Of a stretch of 64,000 nt of DNA, positions 53,559 to 64,000 are shown one piece after another; position 1 is the first letter of the stretch, and each line of letters opens with the position of its first letter. The notes under the pieces are model-generated. The model was not told the origin of the DNA. It did not search any database and saw only the letters and a program-made list of their open reading frames with translations. Source of the DNA: Nocardia ninae NBRC 108245 (GTDB lineage Bacteria > Actinomycetota > Actinomycetes > Mycobacteriales > Mycobacteriaceae); contig NZ_BJXA01000016.1 of NCBI RefSeq assembly GCF_007990755.1, positions 1 through 64,000 on the forward strand, read 5' to 3'. A program made the translations under genes and the position numbers.

Positions 53559-54614
53559 ATGGTCGAAGTGCCGGAAGTAGGTGGTGTGGTGGCGGGGGAT
53601 AGGAAGCTCGTAGCGGCAGCGATCATCGTGCCGCTGCTCATCCTGCTGGTGGGCATGCTGTTGTTGTTCGGAACACCGGCATCGAAGAACAGCTCGCTCG
53701 TGGCGGCGGCGTTCACGTTTTGCGGTGCTGTCGTCACAGCGTGGGTGTCGATGATCGGGTTGGTGCTCAAGAAACTGGCCGACGCACGGTTGGAGCGCGA
53801 GCGTGAGTTGGCCGAGGCACGATTGGAACGCGAGCATCAGGATGAAAGCAACAGGTTGCGGCTGGACGCGGCCATGCGCGCCGGGCAGTTGCTTGCCTCC
53901 GACGCCACCCACCCTCCTGCTCCCGCCGTGGTGGCATCCGGCTTGCTTGTCCTGACCAGGCTGGACCAGGTCGGGCTGGCGGTAACACTATTGGTGGATC
54001 TGTGGACCGAGGAGAACCCTCGGATTTCCTCGGAAGCAGCGATTCTCGTCATTGACGCCGCCCTGCGTTCTACGACACCGACGACACAACTGGTCGCCGC
54101 GGAAATCCTGTGCCGCAACGCAACCAGGCTCGATCCTTGCCAGTCTCTGCACTGGCCGAGCTCGTTGGAAGGCAGATGGAACCCGGACTTCAGCGGCAGG
54201 ACCAAGTTGCTGATTATCGAGGCGCTGGCGGACATGATGTTGACTGCCCCAGCGAACGAAGCCGCTCTACGCGCGGTCGCCGTGCGACTGTACGCGGTCT
54301 GGGACGCTGAGATTGGAGACGACCGAGTCCGTGGATGCGTCGGGAAACTGCTCAAAGCCCTGTTGCCGCAGCTCGAACTGCTCGGATACAGCAACTTCAT
54401 GCACGGCAACCGCGAGGTGCGGCTCGAACAGCTCATTGCCGCAGGCAGCAGCGCGCACGCCAATCCGGACGGCTTCCTCGACCAACTGTCCACTCGGCTC
54501 GCAGAGCAGCTATCTACTTGGTCCTTGACGTGCGGAGGTCTGCCGCAGAACCCAGGCAGCCTCGCTGCGGCCTATTGCGGCACCCCCGAACCCCTTCCGG
54601 AGCACACCAGCTGA
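53559..54614 (+). CDS. Two-helix membrane protein with coiled coil, unknown
   Basis: 351 aa. Two N-terminal membrane helices (LVAAAIIVPLLILLVGMLLL and AAFTFCGAVVTAWVSMIGLV), a strongly charged coiled coil (LADARLERERELAEARLERE), then a helical repeat-like C-terminal region of about 230 residues. Helices then cytosolic sensor or scaffold is the apparent design. The ATG at 53559 has a poor ribosome site. No family recognised. Confidence 0.68.
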   Translation: MVEVPEVGGVVAGDRKLVAAAIIVPLLILLVGMLLLFGTPASKNSSLVAAAFTFCGAVVTAWVSMIGLVLKKLADARLERERELAEARLEREHQDESNRLRLDAAMRAGQLLASDATHPPAPAVVASGLLVLTRLDQVGLAVTLLVDLWTEENPRISSEAAILVIDAALRSTTPTTQLVAAEILCRNATRLDPCQSLHWPSSLEGRWNPDFSGRTKLLIIEALADMMLTAPANEAALRAVAVRLYAVWDAEIGDDRVRGCVGKLLKALLPQLELLGYSNFMHGNREVRLEQLIAAGSSAHANPDGFLDQLSTRLAEQLSTWSLTCGGLPQNPGSLAAAYCGTPEPLPEHTS

Positions 54615-55306
54615 GTTCACCGCCTCTCGGCTAAACCATTTCACCAGAGCGCCCGGGCGTCCCTGTGTCTTACTGTCTGACTTGGGTTAACTCAAGTGAG
54701 CTGTAATAGCTGCTGGGCGCGCGGCCTGGCCTCGCGGTTGTCAGCCAGCTGTGGAGGGCAGCACGCCAACGTTCCAGTCGAGGACCTGCGGGCCCGCTTC
54801 GATCTCTGAGGAGCTGCTCGAAATCAGTCCCCGCCGAACGGCGGAAGCTGTTGCTCTCGGCGCATGTCGGGGATTCCATCGCTGTCCTCGTCGCGGGCTT
54901 CGTGTTCGGCGATGACGCGGTAGGCCCGGTTACGGAATCGCAGCACCACGGTGGCCGGCAGTGCGGCGGTGAGGGTGCCAGTAGCACTCCGATGCGCACG
55001 TGATCACCACGCACTGCGCTGAAGGCGTTAACCAGAATCGTTGTACCACACACGGCACGGAGGGCGCGGCGCATCAGCCTTCGAACAGCGACATCAAGAT
55101 GTGTGCTGCGCCAACCACATAGCACTTGGCACGTTCTGCGTCGGGCCGCGAGCGGGCCTCGACGAGAGTTTGAGAACGGTATTTGAACCCAGGCCTCTCG
55201 TCGACCTCGGTCTGCGTGTGGTCGAGTTTTGGGTGGCGTGCTTGGGGAATTTCGGCTTTGATGGGGTTGGGAGAATCGGTGGACGGGTCCGGGAGCCTGA
55301 TGCCCT
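54615..55306. other. Region with a mobile-element gene remnant
   Basis: Apart from the fragment at 54824-54990 (listed separately) I see no gene in this 0.7-kb stretch. Confidence 0.4.
54824..54990 (-). pseudogene. C-terminal fragment of a mobile-element membrane protein
   Basis: The minus-strand frame ending at 54824 reads LTAALPATVVLRFRNRAYRV, then IAEHEARDEDSDGIPDMRRE. The RFRNRAYRVI..HEA.D.DGDGIPD pattern recalls small membrane proteins carried by actinobacterial integrative elements and plasmids. Upstream the frame is lost; RIGVLLA in the next frame looks like its continuation. Probably a relic of the element's backbone. Confidence 0.5.
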
Positions 55307-55789
55307 ATGTCCAGATTCGATCGTCAACAGTTCCACACCCTTCTGAACCGCTATCTGGACGAGGCGCAGTCCCTGCTCCCGCCGGAAAGTCCCGATCCGT
55401 CAGATCCGTTGCGCTTGTCGGAGTTCGCGGTGTCGCTCATCAACGATCGCTCGCGGATCTGTGGGCAGCGCGTGTTCGAGTCGATGGGGTGGCCGCCGGG
55501 CACAGCGATCGGTTTCGGGGTGGTCGATGGGGTGGTCACGATCGGTGCGGTGGTGCGGAGTCGTTCGGTGATCGACAGTCGCGGGCATGCCCGGTTGCCG
55601 GCGGCGACACGGCGTGCGGCTGGTATCGAGCCGGGGGATCCGGTGCTCCTGGTGGCGATGCCCGAGGAGGGCCTTGTTGCGGTGATGGGCCCGCGGATGC
55701 TGGAGCAGGCCCTGGCGTCGGTGCTGGCTCCATTGCGAGATCCGCAGTCTCGGTTCGTGATCCCGATCCTGGGACCGCGCGAGCGCTAG
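55307..55789 (+). CDS. AbrB/SpoVT-type swapped-hairpin DNA-binding protein
   Basis: 160 aa. The C-terminal part (IDSRGHARLPAATRRAAGIE then PGDPVLLVA) is the AbrB/MazE/SpoVT fold, used as a DNA-binding dimer. The N-terminal 85 residues are unassigned and include an internal hydrophobic segment (GTAIGFGVVDGVVTIGAVV). It may regulate island genes. It is the last intact gene before the tRNA end of the island. Confidence 0.75.
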   Translation: MSRFDRQQFHTLLNRYLDEAQSLLPPESPDPSDPLRLSEFAVSLINDRSRICGQRVFESMGWPPGTAIGFGVVDGVVTIGAVVRSRSVIDSRGHARLPAATRRAAGIEPGDPVLLVAMPEEGLVAVMGPRMLEQALASVLAPLRDPQSRFVIPILGPRER

Positions 55790-56213
55790 CTGCGGCGTAG
55801 CGGTCCTCACTTGCAGCGTTTCTGACCGGCCTTGTTGCGAAGCTACAGGGTCGTTGCGGCCCTTTACACCGTGGATTGCTGGCTCGCATCGATTCGAGCA
55901 AACGTGCTCGGCAGGACACGCCGGGCACGTCTGCCTTCGTCCTCATCGGACCAGCGACCACCCCGTTATCGGGAACAGGCCACTCGGTCGGGTATCGAGC
56001 GGGTTCCCGTCTGCGTCCAGCAAACCTTTCGCGTGTCTCAACTGCGTCGTGACACGTGTGCGAGGGTGCGCGGGAATCGCCTCGGACACGTATCGGTGAC
56101 ACCGATGACGGGAAAGTGCGCTGGGAGAGGCCTGATTGGCGCATCTGCGACGTGCTCGAGAGCTCTCGAACCCCCGAAAGCGACATACGTGACACATCTA
56201 CGTGTCAAAGCTG
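55790..56213. other. Right margin of the island
   Basis: No gene. TGACAC-ATCTAC-GTGTCA (56190-56207) is an inverted repeat just beyond the tRNA 3' end and may serve as its terminator, mirroring the palindrome at 20260-20277 on the other side of the island. Confidence 0.5.
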
Positions 56214-56230
56214 TGCGCGAGAGGGGACTT
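56206..56230 (-). repeat. Putative attachment-site copy within the tRNA-Leu 3' end, right island boundary
   Basis: Identical over 25 bases to 20276-20300 in the same orientation. It covers the 3' acceptor strand and part of the T arm of tRNA-Leu plus 8 downstream bases. Confidence 0.72.
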
Positions 56231-56295
56231 GAACCCCTACGTCCGTGGACACCAGAACCTAAATCTGGCGCGTCTGCCAATTTCGCCACTCGCGC
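56214..56295 (-). tRNA. tRNA-Leu (anticodon UAG)
   Basis: On the minus strand the acceptor arms GCGCGAG and CTCGCGC pair perfectly, with discriminator A and no encoded CCA. The anticodon stem CCAGA/TCTGG encloses TTTAGGT (anticodon TAG). A long variable arm and T arm with GGTTCAAGTCCCC-like sequence follow. Length 82 nt fits a class II tRNA. It forms the right boundary of the proposed island. Confidence 0.93.
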
Positions 56296-56684
56296 GTGAT
56301 GGTACGACCGTGCAAACTCTACCGGGCTTGACCGACTTCGCGAAGCTCCGGGCGGGCGTGGCGTACTGGTCAGTAACCCTACCAGGGATTATAACGATTA
56401 GATAACTGTCAACATGAGGAGAGCTCATGTTTCGTACGGGTTAGTAACCCGGTAGACCAGCGTGTTCAAACATGAGGAAGGGTCATGTTTGACATCATTC
56501 TGGTACGGATGTGCACGAATACTCGGCGGTATGCCCCGTAGCCGCCGAGCAAACGTGAGGATTTCCTCATGATTTTGGCTATCCTCGCCCGTATCAGGCC
56601 CCAACGCTGAGGAACACCTGCGCACCGGAGGGAGCGGCGTGTCTCGCAGGGCACGTCGCCAGGAAAAGGAAGTCGAATCGTCTT
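56296..56684. other. Promoter region of FAS-I and tRNA-Leu
   Basis: Holds the two palindromic boxes listed separately, AT-richer sequence around 56385-56410, and AAAAGGA before the FAS start. The tRNA promoter must lie just above 56296 on the minus strand. Confidence 0.55.
56411..56492. promoter_or_regulatory. Duplicated palindromic box upstream of FAS-I
   Basis: AACATGA-N7-TCATGTT occurs twice: at 56411-56431 and, with longer arms (TCAAACATGA/TCATGTTTGA), at 56466-56492. Between them is GGGTTA-G-TAACCC (56438-56450). Fas expression in mycobacteria is controlled by the TetR-type FasR; these boxes are good candidates for its operator here, by inference. Confidence 0.7.
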
Positions 56685-59600
56685 GACGATCAACGAGAGC
56701 ACCGAGACCGGTACCGGACAGAGCGCGAAGGTTGGAGCCACCCACGGGGGTGGGGACCGCTCGCCGCTGTTGGATCGGCTGCTGAGCGGGACGCCCTACG
56801 CGCTCGCTTTCGGGGGACAGGGCGCCCAGTGGCTCGATGAACTGGAAGAGATCGGACGCGACAGCGCGCTGGAGCCCGAATTGACCGCATTGGTCAACGA
56901 GGCGGAAGAGATGCTGGAACCCGTTGCGGCACAGCTGCTGGTGGTCCGTCCGGTCGGTTTCGATCCGATCGGGTGGATGCTGGAGGACGAACTGGTCGAC
57001 ACCGACCAGGGCGAGGTCTCCGCCGCCCCGTCGCCGCAGATTCTGCGATCCGCCGCCGTGTCGATGCCCGGCGTGCTGCTCTCTCAGGTGGCGGCCATGC
57101 GCGCGCTGCGCCTGCAGGGACTGGATCCGACCGAGCAAGCGCCGGTAGCGATCGTGGGCCACTCGCAGGGCCGCCTCGCGGCGACCGCGGTCGAGGCCGG
57201 TGGCAGGCGGGATGCCGAGCTGCTCGCGATCGCGCAATTGATCGGCGCCGCAGCCGGTTTGGTGGCGCGCCGCCGCGGGCTGATGCCGGTGGGCGAGCGC
57301 TCGCCGATGGTCGCGGTGTCCAACGTAGACCCCGAGCAGCTTCGTGCCGTCGTGGCCGAGGTGTCCGAAGGCGTCGACCCGGCAGCGGCCGCGGTGGTGT
57401 CCATTCGTAATGGACGCAGGCGCGCGGTGCTCTCCGGCACGCCCGCCCAGCTGGAGCGAGTGCGCCAGCGCTGCGCGCAGATTCACGACGAGCAGTCCCG
57501 CGAACGCGACGCCAAGGTGCGCGGTGGCGCCATCTTCGCGCCGGTCTTCGAGGACGTGTCCGTCGATGTCGCGTTCCACCACCCGGCGCTGGCCGACACC
57601 GTGGACCTGGTCACCGGATGGGCCAACCAGTGTGGCCTGGATGCCGCGCTGGCCGGTTCGCTCGCGCAGGAGATTCTGGTCGACCCGATCGACTGGGTGG
57701 AGATCGTCGACGGCATGGTTGCCGCTGGCGCGCAATGGATTCTGGATCTGGGCCCCGGCGACCTGCTGTCCAGGCTGACCGGCGGTTCGCTCAAGGGCAC
57801 CGGCGTCGGCATGGTCGCCGCCGCGACCCGGGCCGGGCAGCGCAGCCTGCTCACCCCGGGTGCCGCGCCGGAGCGCTCCACGCCGTGGACGGCGTTCGCG
57901 CCCAAGCCGGTCCGGCTGCCGAACGGCCGGATCGTGGTGGAGACCGCGTTCACCCGGCTGACCGGTCGTTCGCCGATTCTGCTGGCGGGCATGACGCCGA
58001 CCACCGTCGACGCGAAAATCGTTGCGGCAGCGGCGAACGCGGGCCACTGGGCCGAGCTGGCCGGTGGCGGCCAGGTGACCGAGCAGATCTTCGCCGATCG
58101 CGTCGCGGAGCTGAAGACGTTGTTGCAGCCGGGCCGCGCGGTCCAGTTCAACTCGCTGTTCCTCGACCCCTACCTGTGGAAGCTGCAGCTGGGCGGCAAG
58201 CGACTGGTGCAGAAGGCTCGTACCGCGGGCGCTCCGTTCGACGGAGTCATTGTCACGGCGGGCATTCCGGAGCTCGAAGAGTCCGTCGCGCTCATCAACG
58301 AACTCACCGAGGTCGGCATCTCGCATGTCGCGTTCAAGCCGGGCACCGTCGCGCAGATCCGCGCGGTGCTGCGGATCGCCACCGAGGTGCCGGACTACCC
58401 GGTGATCATGCACATCGAGGGCGGCAAGGCCGGCGGGCATCACTCCTGGGAAGACCTGGACGACCTGCTGCTGGAGACCTACGCCGAGCTGCGCAACCAC
58501 GAGAACGTGGTGGTCTGCGTCGGCGGCGGCATCGGAACCCCCGAGCGCGCAACGGAATACCTGACCGGTGAGTGGGCCACCGCGCACGGCTACCCGGTGA
58601 TGCCGCTGGACGGCGTGCTGGTCGGCACGGCCGCCATGGCGACGCTGGAGGCCACCACCGCGGCCGAGGTCAAGCAGCTGCTGGTGGACACCCCCGGCAC
58701 CCCCGACTGGGTCGGCGCGGGCACCGCGTCCGGCGGAATGGCCTCGGGCCGTAGCCAATTGGGCGCCGATATCCACGAGATCGACAACGCCGCCTCGCGC
58801 ACCGGCCGCCTGCTCGACGAGGTCGCCGGCGACGCCGAGGCGGTCGCCGCGCGGCGCGCGGAGATCATCGAGGCGCTGAACGCCACGGCCAAGCCGTATT
58901 TCGGTGACGTCGCGACGATGACCTACCTGGACTGGCTGGAGCGCTACATCGAGCTCGCGGTCGGCCTGGACCGCCGCAAGGACTTCGACTGCGGCAGCGA
59001 CATCGGCGATGCGATCACCGACGCCACCCGCTCGGTCTGGCTCGACATCACCTGGCGCGACCGTTTCGCGGAAATGATGCGCCGCACCGAATCTCGGCTG
59101 CACCCGGCCGACCGCGGCGAGATCCCGACGCTGTTCGCCTCGGACGAGGACTTCGAGAACCCGGTCAACGCGCTCTGCGCGCTGAAGGCGCAGTACCCGG
59201 CCGCCGAGCAGACCCTGCTGCACCCGGCCGACGTCCCGTTCTTCGTGACCCTGTGCAAGACCCCGGGCAAGCCGGTGAACTTCGTGCCGGTCGTCGACGG
59301 CGACGTGCGCCGCTGGTGGCGCTCGGATTCGCTGTGGCAGGCCCATGATCCGCGCTACTCGGCCGACCAGGTCTGCGTCATCCCCGGCACCGTCTCCGTC
59401 GCGGGCATCACCCGCGTCGATGAGCCCGTCGGCGAACTGCTCGATCGCTTCGAGCAGGACACCGCGTACTCGCTGGTGCGTGCGGGCGTCGTGCCGGTGG
59501 CGATCGACGCGCGCCGGGTGGCGGGCGTGACCACCGGCCCGATCGACACGGTGCTCGCCGCGCCGGACATCGAATGGTCCGGCCGTACCACCGTCAATCC

Positions 59601-62600
59601 GGTACACCGGCTCGGCGACGTGTCCGACTGGACGGTGGACGGCAAGGGCGCCGTGCACCCGCCCAGTGGTGCCACACTCACCGAGACCACCGGCCCGGAC
59701 GCCGACGACTCCTACGTCGAGCTGACCGTTCCGCTGTTGGGCAGCAACGTCGTCCGCATCCGCATCACCGTGCCGACCACCACCTACAACGGTGGCGCTC
59801 CGGTGGTCACCGAGGCCGACGCGCACGACGCCATGACCGCGATGCTCGCCGTCGCCGCCGGGCAGGCGCTGCCCGAGGTGAAGGGCAAGGTCGCGCACCT
59901 GAACATCGCGTGGTCGCCGGATCTCGTGGCCGACCACGCGGGCGTGACCGGCTCGGGTCTGCCTTCGGCACTGAGCACGCTCGGCCGCACCGTCCCCGAC
60001 GTGCTGGTCGGCGCCTGCTGGCCCGCCGTGTTCGCCGTGCTGGGTGCGGCCAGGGCCGCCGACGGCGCGAGCGTCATCGAGGGCATGCTCGACCTGGTCC
60101 ACCTGGACCACCAGATCGAGCTGGCGGGCGAACTGCCCACCAGCCCAAGCGTTCTCGCGGTGCGGGCGGAGGCGGGCGAGACGCTCGACACCGACCTCGG
60201 CCGCGTCGTCGAGGTGCGGGTGCGCATCGCGGGCATGCTGGACCGTCCGGAGACCGGGCTGTCCATGCCGACCGTCGCCACCCTCACCGAACGGTTCGCC
60301 ATCCGCGGCCGCAACGGCGCGGGCGAGCTCACCGATCCGCCGCGCGCGGCGGGCACGGTGTCCGACGCGGCCAGCGACACCCCGCGGCGTCGTCGTCGCG
60401 ACGTCACGATCGTCGCGCCGCGCACCATGCACGCGTTCGCCGCTGTCTCCGGTGACCACAACCCGATCCACACCAGCGATTCCGCCGCCAAGCTGGCCGG
60501 TCTCGGCAGCCCGATCGTGCACGGCATGTGGCTCTCGGCCGCGGCCCAGCACGCGGTCTCGGCGATCGATCCGGAAAGCGCGATTCCGGCCCGGACCGTG
60601 ACGGCATGGACCACCCGTTTCCTCGGCATGGTTCGCCCCGGCGCGGAGATCGACGTGCGCGTCGAGCGGATCGCGGTCGACGCGGGCAGCGAGATCGTCG
60701 AGGTGTCCTGCCGGACCGCGGGCGATCTGGTGATGACCGCGACCGGACGGACCGCGGCACCCAGGACGGTCTACGCCTTCCCCGGCCAGGGTATTCAGCG
60801 CAAGGGCATGGGCCTGGACGCGCGCACCCGTTCCAAGGCCGCCAAGGCGATCTGGGACCGCGCCGACAAGCACACCCGCGACGCGCTCGGCTTCTCCATC
60901 CTCGCGGTGGTCCGGGACAACCCGACCTACCTCAAGGCACGCGGTGTGGAACACCGGCACCCCGACGGCGTGCTGCACCTGACCCAGTTCACCCAGGTCG
61001 CGATGGCCGTCCTCGGCGTCGCCCAGGTGGCCGAGCTGCGCGAGGCCGGTGCGTTCGTCGAGGGCGCGATGCTGGCCGGGCACTCGGTCGGTGAGTACAA
61101 CGCGCTCGCCGCGGTGGCCGGGGTGCTGCCGTTGGAGGCGGTGCTGGAGGTCGTGTTCCAGCGCGGCTCCGCGATGCACGAGCTGGTGCCGCGGGATGCG
61201 CAGGGCCGCAGCGACTACCGGATGGCCGCGATCCGGCCCTCGCAGATCGGTCTGCCCGACGACGAGGTGATCGACTTCGTCACCGGGATCGGCGCGCAGA
61301 ACGGGGAGTTCCTCGAGGTCGTCAACCTGAACCTGCGCGGCTCGCAGTACGCCATCGCGGGCACGGTCGCCGGGCTGGAGGCGTTGGAGACCGAGATCGA
61401 CCGGCGCCGTGCGGAATTCGGCGGCAAGCGGGCGTTCATTCTGGTGCCCGGCATCGACGTGCCGTTCCACTCCACGGTGCTGCGCAAGGGTGTGCCGGAG
61501 TTCCGGCACAAACTCGAGCAGCTGCTGCCCGCCGACCTGCACCCGGAAATCCTGATCGGCCGCTACATCCCGAACCTGGTGTCGCGCCCGTTCTCGCTGG
61601 AACGCGAATTCATCCAGGAGATCGCGGATCTGGTGCCGTCCGAGCCCTTGGCCGCAGTGCTCGCCGACTTCGACAGCTGGGCGGCGCGCCCCGTCGAGTT
61701 GTGCCGTGTCGTGCTGGTCGAGCTGCTGGCTTGGCAGTTCGCCAGCCCGGTGCGCTGGATCGAGACCCAGGACCTGCTGTTCACCGACACCGCGCACGGC
61801 GGCCTCGGGGTGGAGCGGTTCGTCGAAATCGGTTTGGGCGCAACGCCGACCGTGGCGAACCTGGCCAGTCAGACGCTGAAGCTGCCCGCGTTCAGCGGCG
61901 CGACGGTCGAGGTGCTCAACATCGAGCGCGAGGCGGGCATCGTCTACTCGACCGACACCGATCCCGCCCCCGTCGACGAGCCCATCGAGGAATCCGTCGA
62001 AACCGCCTCTGCCGCAACAACTGCCGCACCGGTGGTGGCCGCCGCGCCGGTGGCCAGCTCGGGTGGACCGCGCCCGGACGACATCGCGTTCACCGCGGCC
62101 GACGCCACCCGCGTGCTCATCGCGCTGTGGACCAAGCTGCGGCTGGACCAGATCGGCCCGGTCGACACCATCGAGGGCCTGTGCGACGGCGTCTCCTCCC
62201 GTCGCAACCAGCTGCTCGTCGACCTCGGCACGGAGCTCTCGCTCGGCGCCATCGACGGTGCCGCCGACGCGGACATGGGTGCGCTCTCGGTCACCGTCGA
62301 GCGCCTCGCCCGTACCTACAAGCCCTTCGGCTCGGTGCTGTCCGATTCGATCGGTGACCACTTGCGCAAGGTGTTCGGTCCGTCCGGCAAGCGCCCGGCC
62401 GCGATCGGCGAGCGGGTGAAGAAGGTCTGGGAGCTCGGCGACGGCTGGGCCAGCCACGTCACCGCCGAGGTCTCCCTCGGCACCAGGGAAGGCGCCAGCG
62501 TCCGCGGTGGCGACCTCGGCGGGTTGGTCAACGGCTCGCTGGGCGACGCCGCCTCGGTCGACGCGGCCATCGACGCCGCCGTGCAGGCGGTCGCCGCCCG

Positions 62601-64000
62601 CCGCGGTGTCGCGGTTTCGCTGCCGTCCACCGGTGGTGGTGGCGGAGCCACCGTCGACGCGGCCGCCCTCGGCGAATTCACCGAGCAGATCACCGGCCGC
62701 GACGGCGTGCTCGCTACCGCCGCCCGGGTGGTGCTCGAACAGCTCGGCCTGACTGAGCAGGTGTCCGCGCCAGAGGCGACCGACACCTCGCTGGTCGACC
62801 TGGTCTCGGCCGAATTGGGTTCGGACTGGCCGCGTTTGGTCGCTCCCGCGTTCGATGCCCGCAAGGCCGTGCTGCTCGACGACCGCTGGGCCACGGCCCG
62901 TGAGGACCTGGCCAAGCTGTGGCTCGGCGACGACGCCGAGTCCGCGCAGCTGCCGGTCGACGGCTACCTCGGCGCGGGTGAAGCCGTTGCCACGCAGGCG
63001 AACTGGTGGCGCGAACGGGCCAAGCACGAGGCCCGCTCGGTGCTGGCCGGCGTGTACGAGCGGATCGCCACGGCGGCGCTGACCGCCGACGATCGCGGGA
63101 TCTGGTCCGCGGACATCGCGGTGATCACCGGCGCCAGCAAGGGTTCCATCGCGGCGGCCGTCACCGGGCAGCTGCTCGGCGGTGGCGCGACCGTGGTGGT
63201 CACCACGTCGAGCCTCAACGACGACCGGCTGAGCTTCTACCGGAAGCTGTACCGGGACAACGCCCGCCACGGTGCCGCCCTCTGGGTGGTGCCCGCGAAC
63301 ATGGCCTCCTACCAGGACATCGACGCGCTGATCGAGTGGGTCGGCACCGAACAGGTCGACAACGCCGGCGGCGCGAAGGTCAAGACCAAGGACGCGATGA
63401 CGCCGACCATGCTGCTGCCGTTCGCGGCGCCGCGGGTGGCCGGTGACCTCGCCGACGCGGGCGCCCGCGCGGAGATGGAAATGCGCGTGCTGCTCTGGTC
63501 GGTGGAACGGCTGATCGGTGGCCTGTCCACCCTCGGTGCCGACCACGACGTGGACGCGAAACTGCATGTGGTGCTGCCGGGTTCGCCCAACCGCGGCCTC
63601 TTCGGTGGTGACGGTGCCTACGGCGAGTCGAAGGCCGCGCTCGACGCGGTGGTGGCCAAGTGGCGCGCCGAGAAGTCGTGGTCGACCCGGGTCACCCTGG
63701 TGCACGCGATGATCGGCTGGGTGCGTGGCACCGGGCTGATGGGCCACAACGACCCGATGGTCGAGGCCGTGGAGCAGGCTGGCGTGCAGACCTGGTCCAC
63801 CGCCGAGATGGCCGACGAGCTGCTCAAGTGGTGCACCTCGCGCGCTCGCCAGGTGACCCTGGCCGGGCCGCAGCAGATCGACCTGACCGGCGGACTCGCC
63901 AAGGCCAAGCTCGATCTGCCCGCGCTGGCCAAGCAGGCCGCGGAGCAGGCAGCCGAGGAGACCGTGGAAGCCGATGCGGCAGCCACGATTTCGGCACTGC
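56685..64000 (+). CDS. fas: Type I fatty acid synthase, truncated by the right window edge
   Basis: The TTG at 56685 gives (M)TINESTETG, matching the start of mycobacterial Fas (MTIHEHD). About 2438 codons of an expected roughly 3050 are present. Domains in order: acetyltransferase (AIVGHSQGRLA), enoyl reductase (SPILLAGMTPTTVD; HIEGGKAGGHHSWED), dehydratase (VSGDHNPIHTSD), malonyl/palmitoyl transferase (MLAGHSVGEYNAL), ACP (SSRRNQLLVDLGTE region) and ketoreductase (VITGASKGSIAA; the Tyr in GDGAYGESK). The ketosynthase lies beyond the edge. It makes the C16-C26 acyl-CoAs that feed mycolic acid synthesis. Confidence 0.96.

Noticed and set aside
56425-63747. 2440-codon open frame on the minus strand opposite FAS-I
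   Set aside because: It is the mirror of a strongly GC-biased coding strand; the protein is low in complexity and dominated by Arg, Gly, His and Val, while the plus strand encodes a perfect FAS-I.

Overview
The window is high-GC actinobacterial DNA and fits a mycolic-acid-producing genus such as Nocardia or a close relative. It carries a type VII secretion (ESX) locus (mycP, eccD, eccA) with WXG100 proteins, a multidomain type I fatty acid synthase, and a cyclodipeptide synthase/CYP121 pair closely resembling Rv2275-Rv2276 of Mycobacterium tuberculosis. The genus is an inference from gene content; no rRNA is present.

Layout. 1-4084: end of an ESX locus. 4960-6890: mycocyclosin-type operon (CDPS + CYP121). 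7060-9905: compact T7SS toxin module (two WXG100 proteins, a large toxin-like substrate, a probable immunity protein, a YbaB-like protein). 10115-19832: ordinary chromosomal genes. These are a frameshifted RibD/DHFR-like reductase, a TVP38 membrane protein, TetR regulators, a LysE exporter, two GNAT acetyltransferases, an ECF41/SigJ-type sigma factor divergent from a serine hydrolase-DoxX-CMD operon, and a TetR/SDR divergent pair.

About 20.28-56.23 kb is best read as a genomic island at the 3' end of a tRNA-Leu(UAG) gene (56214-56295, minus). A 25-bp exact copy of the tRNA 3' end and its downstream bases lies at 20276-20300, next to a decayed tyrosine integrase. The island is mosaic and rich in probable defence or conflict genes: (i) a three-gene run with an N-terminal SIR2-like/STAND NTPase (1111 aa), an unknown 282-aa protein coupled by ATGA, and a two-helix membrane SAVED-like protein; (ii) an orphan PD-(D/E)XK nuclease-like protein; (iii) a nucleotidyltransferase-fold protein divergent from an NB-ARC/WD40 STAND protein; (iv) a second STAND NTPase whose C-terminal repeats have been freshly duplicated at DNA level. 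It also holds an intact IS21-type istA-istB pair, a ferredoxin/MpaB-type oxygenase/TetR unit, several single-helix membrane-anchored proteins of unknown role, an Lsr2 C-terminal fragment and several broken genes.

56296 to the right edge: the chromosome resumes with a promoter region holding two copies of a palindromic box, followed by FAS-I, which runs off the right edge before its ketosynthase end.

The most interesting material is the SIR2-like/STAND + unknown + SAVED run, the NTase/WD40-STAND pair and the repeat-expanding STAND gene. No CRISPR array was seen.
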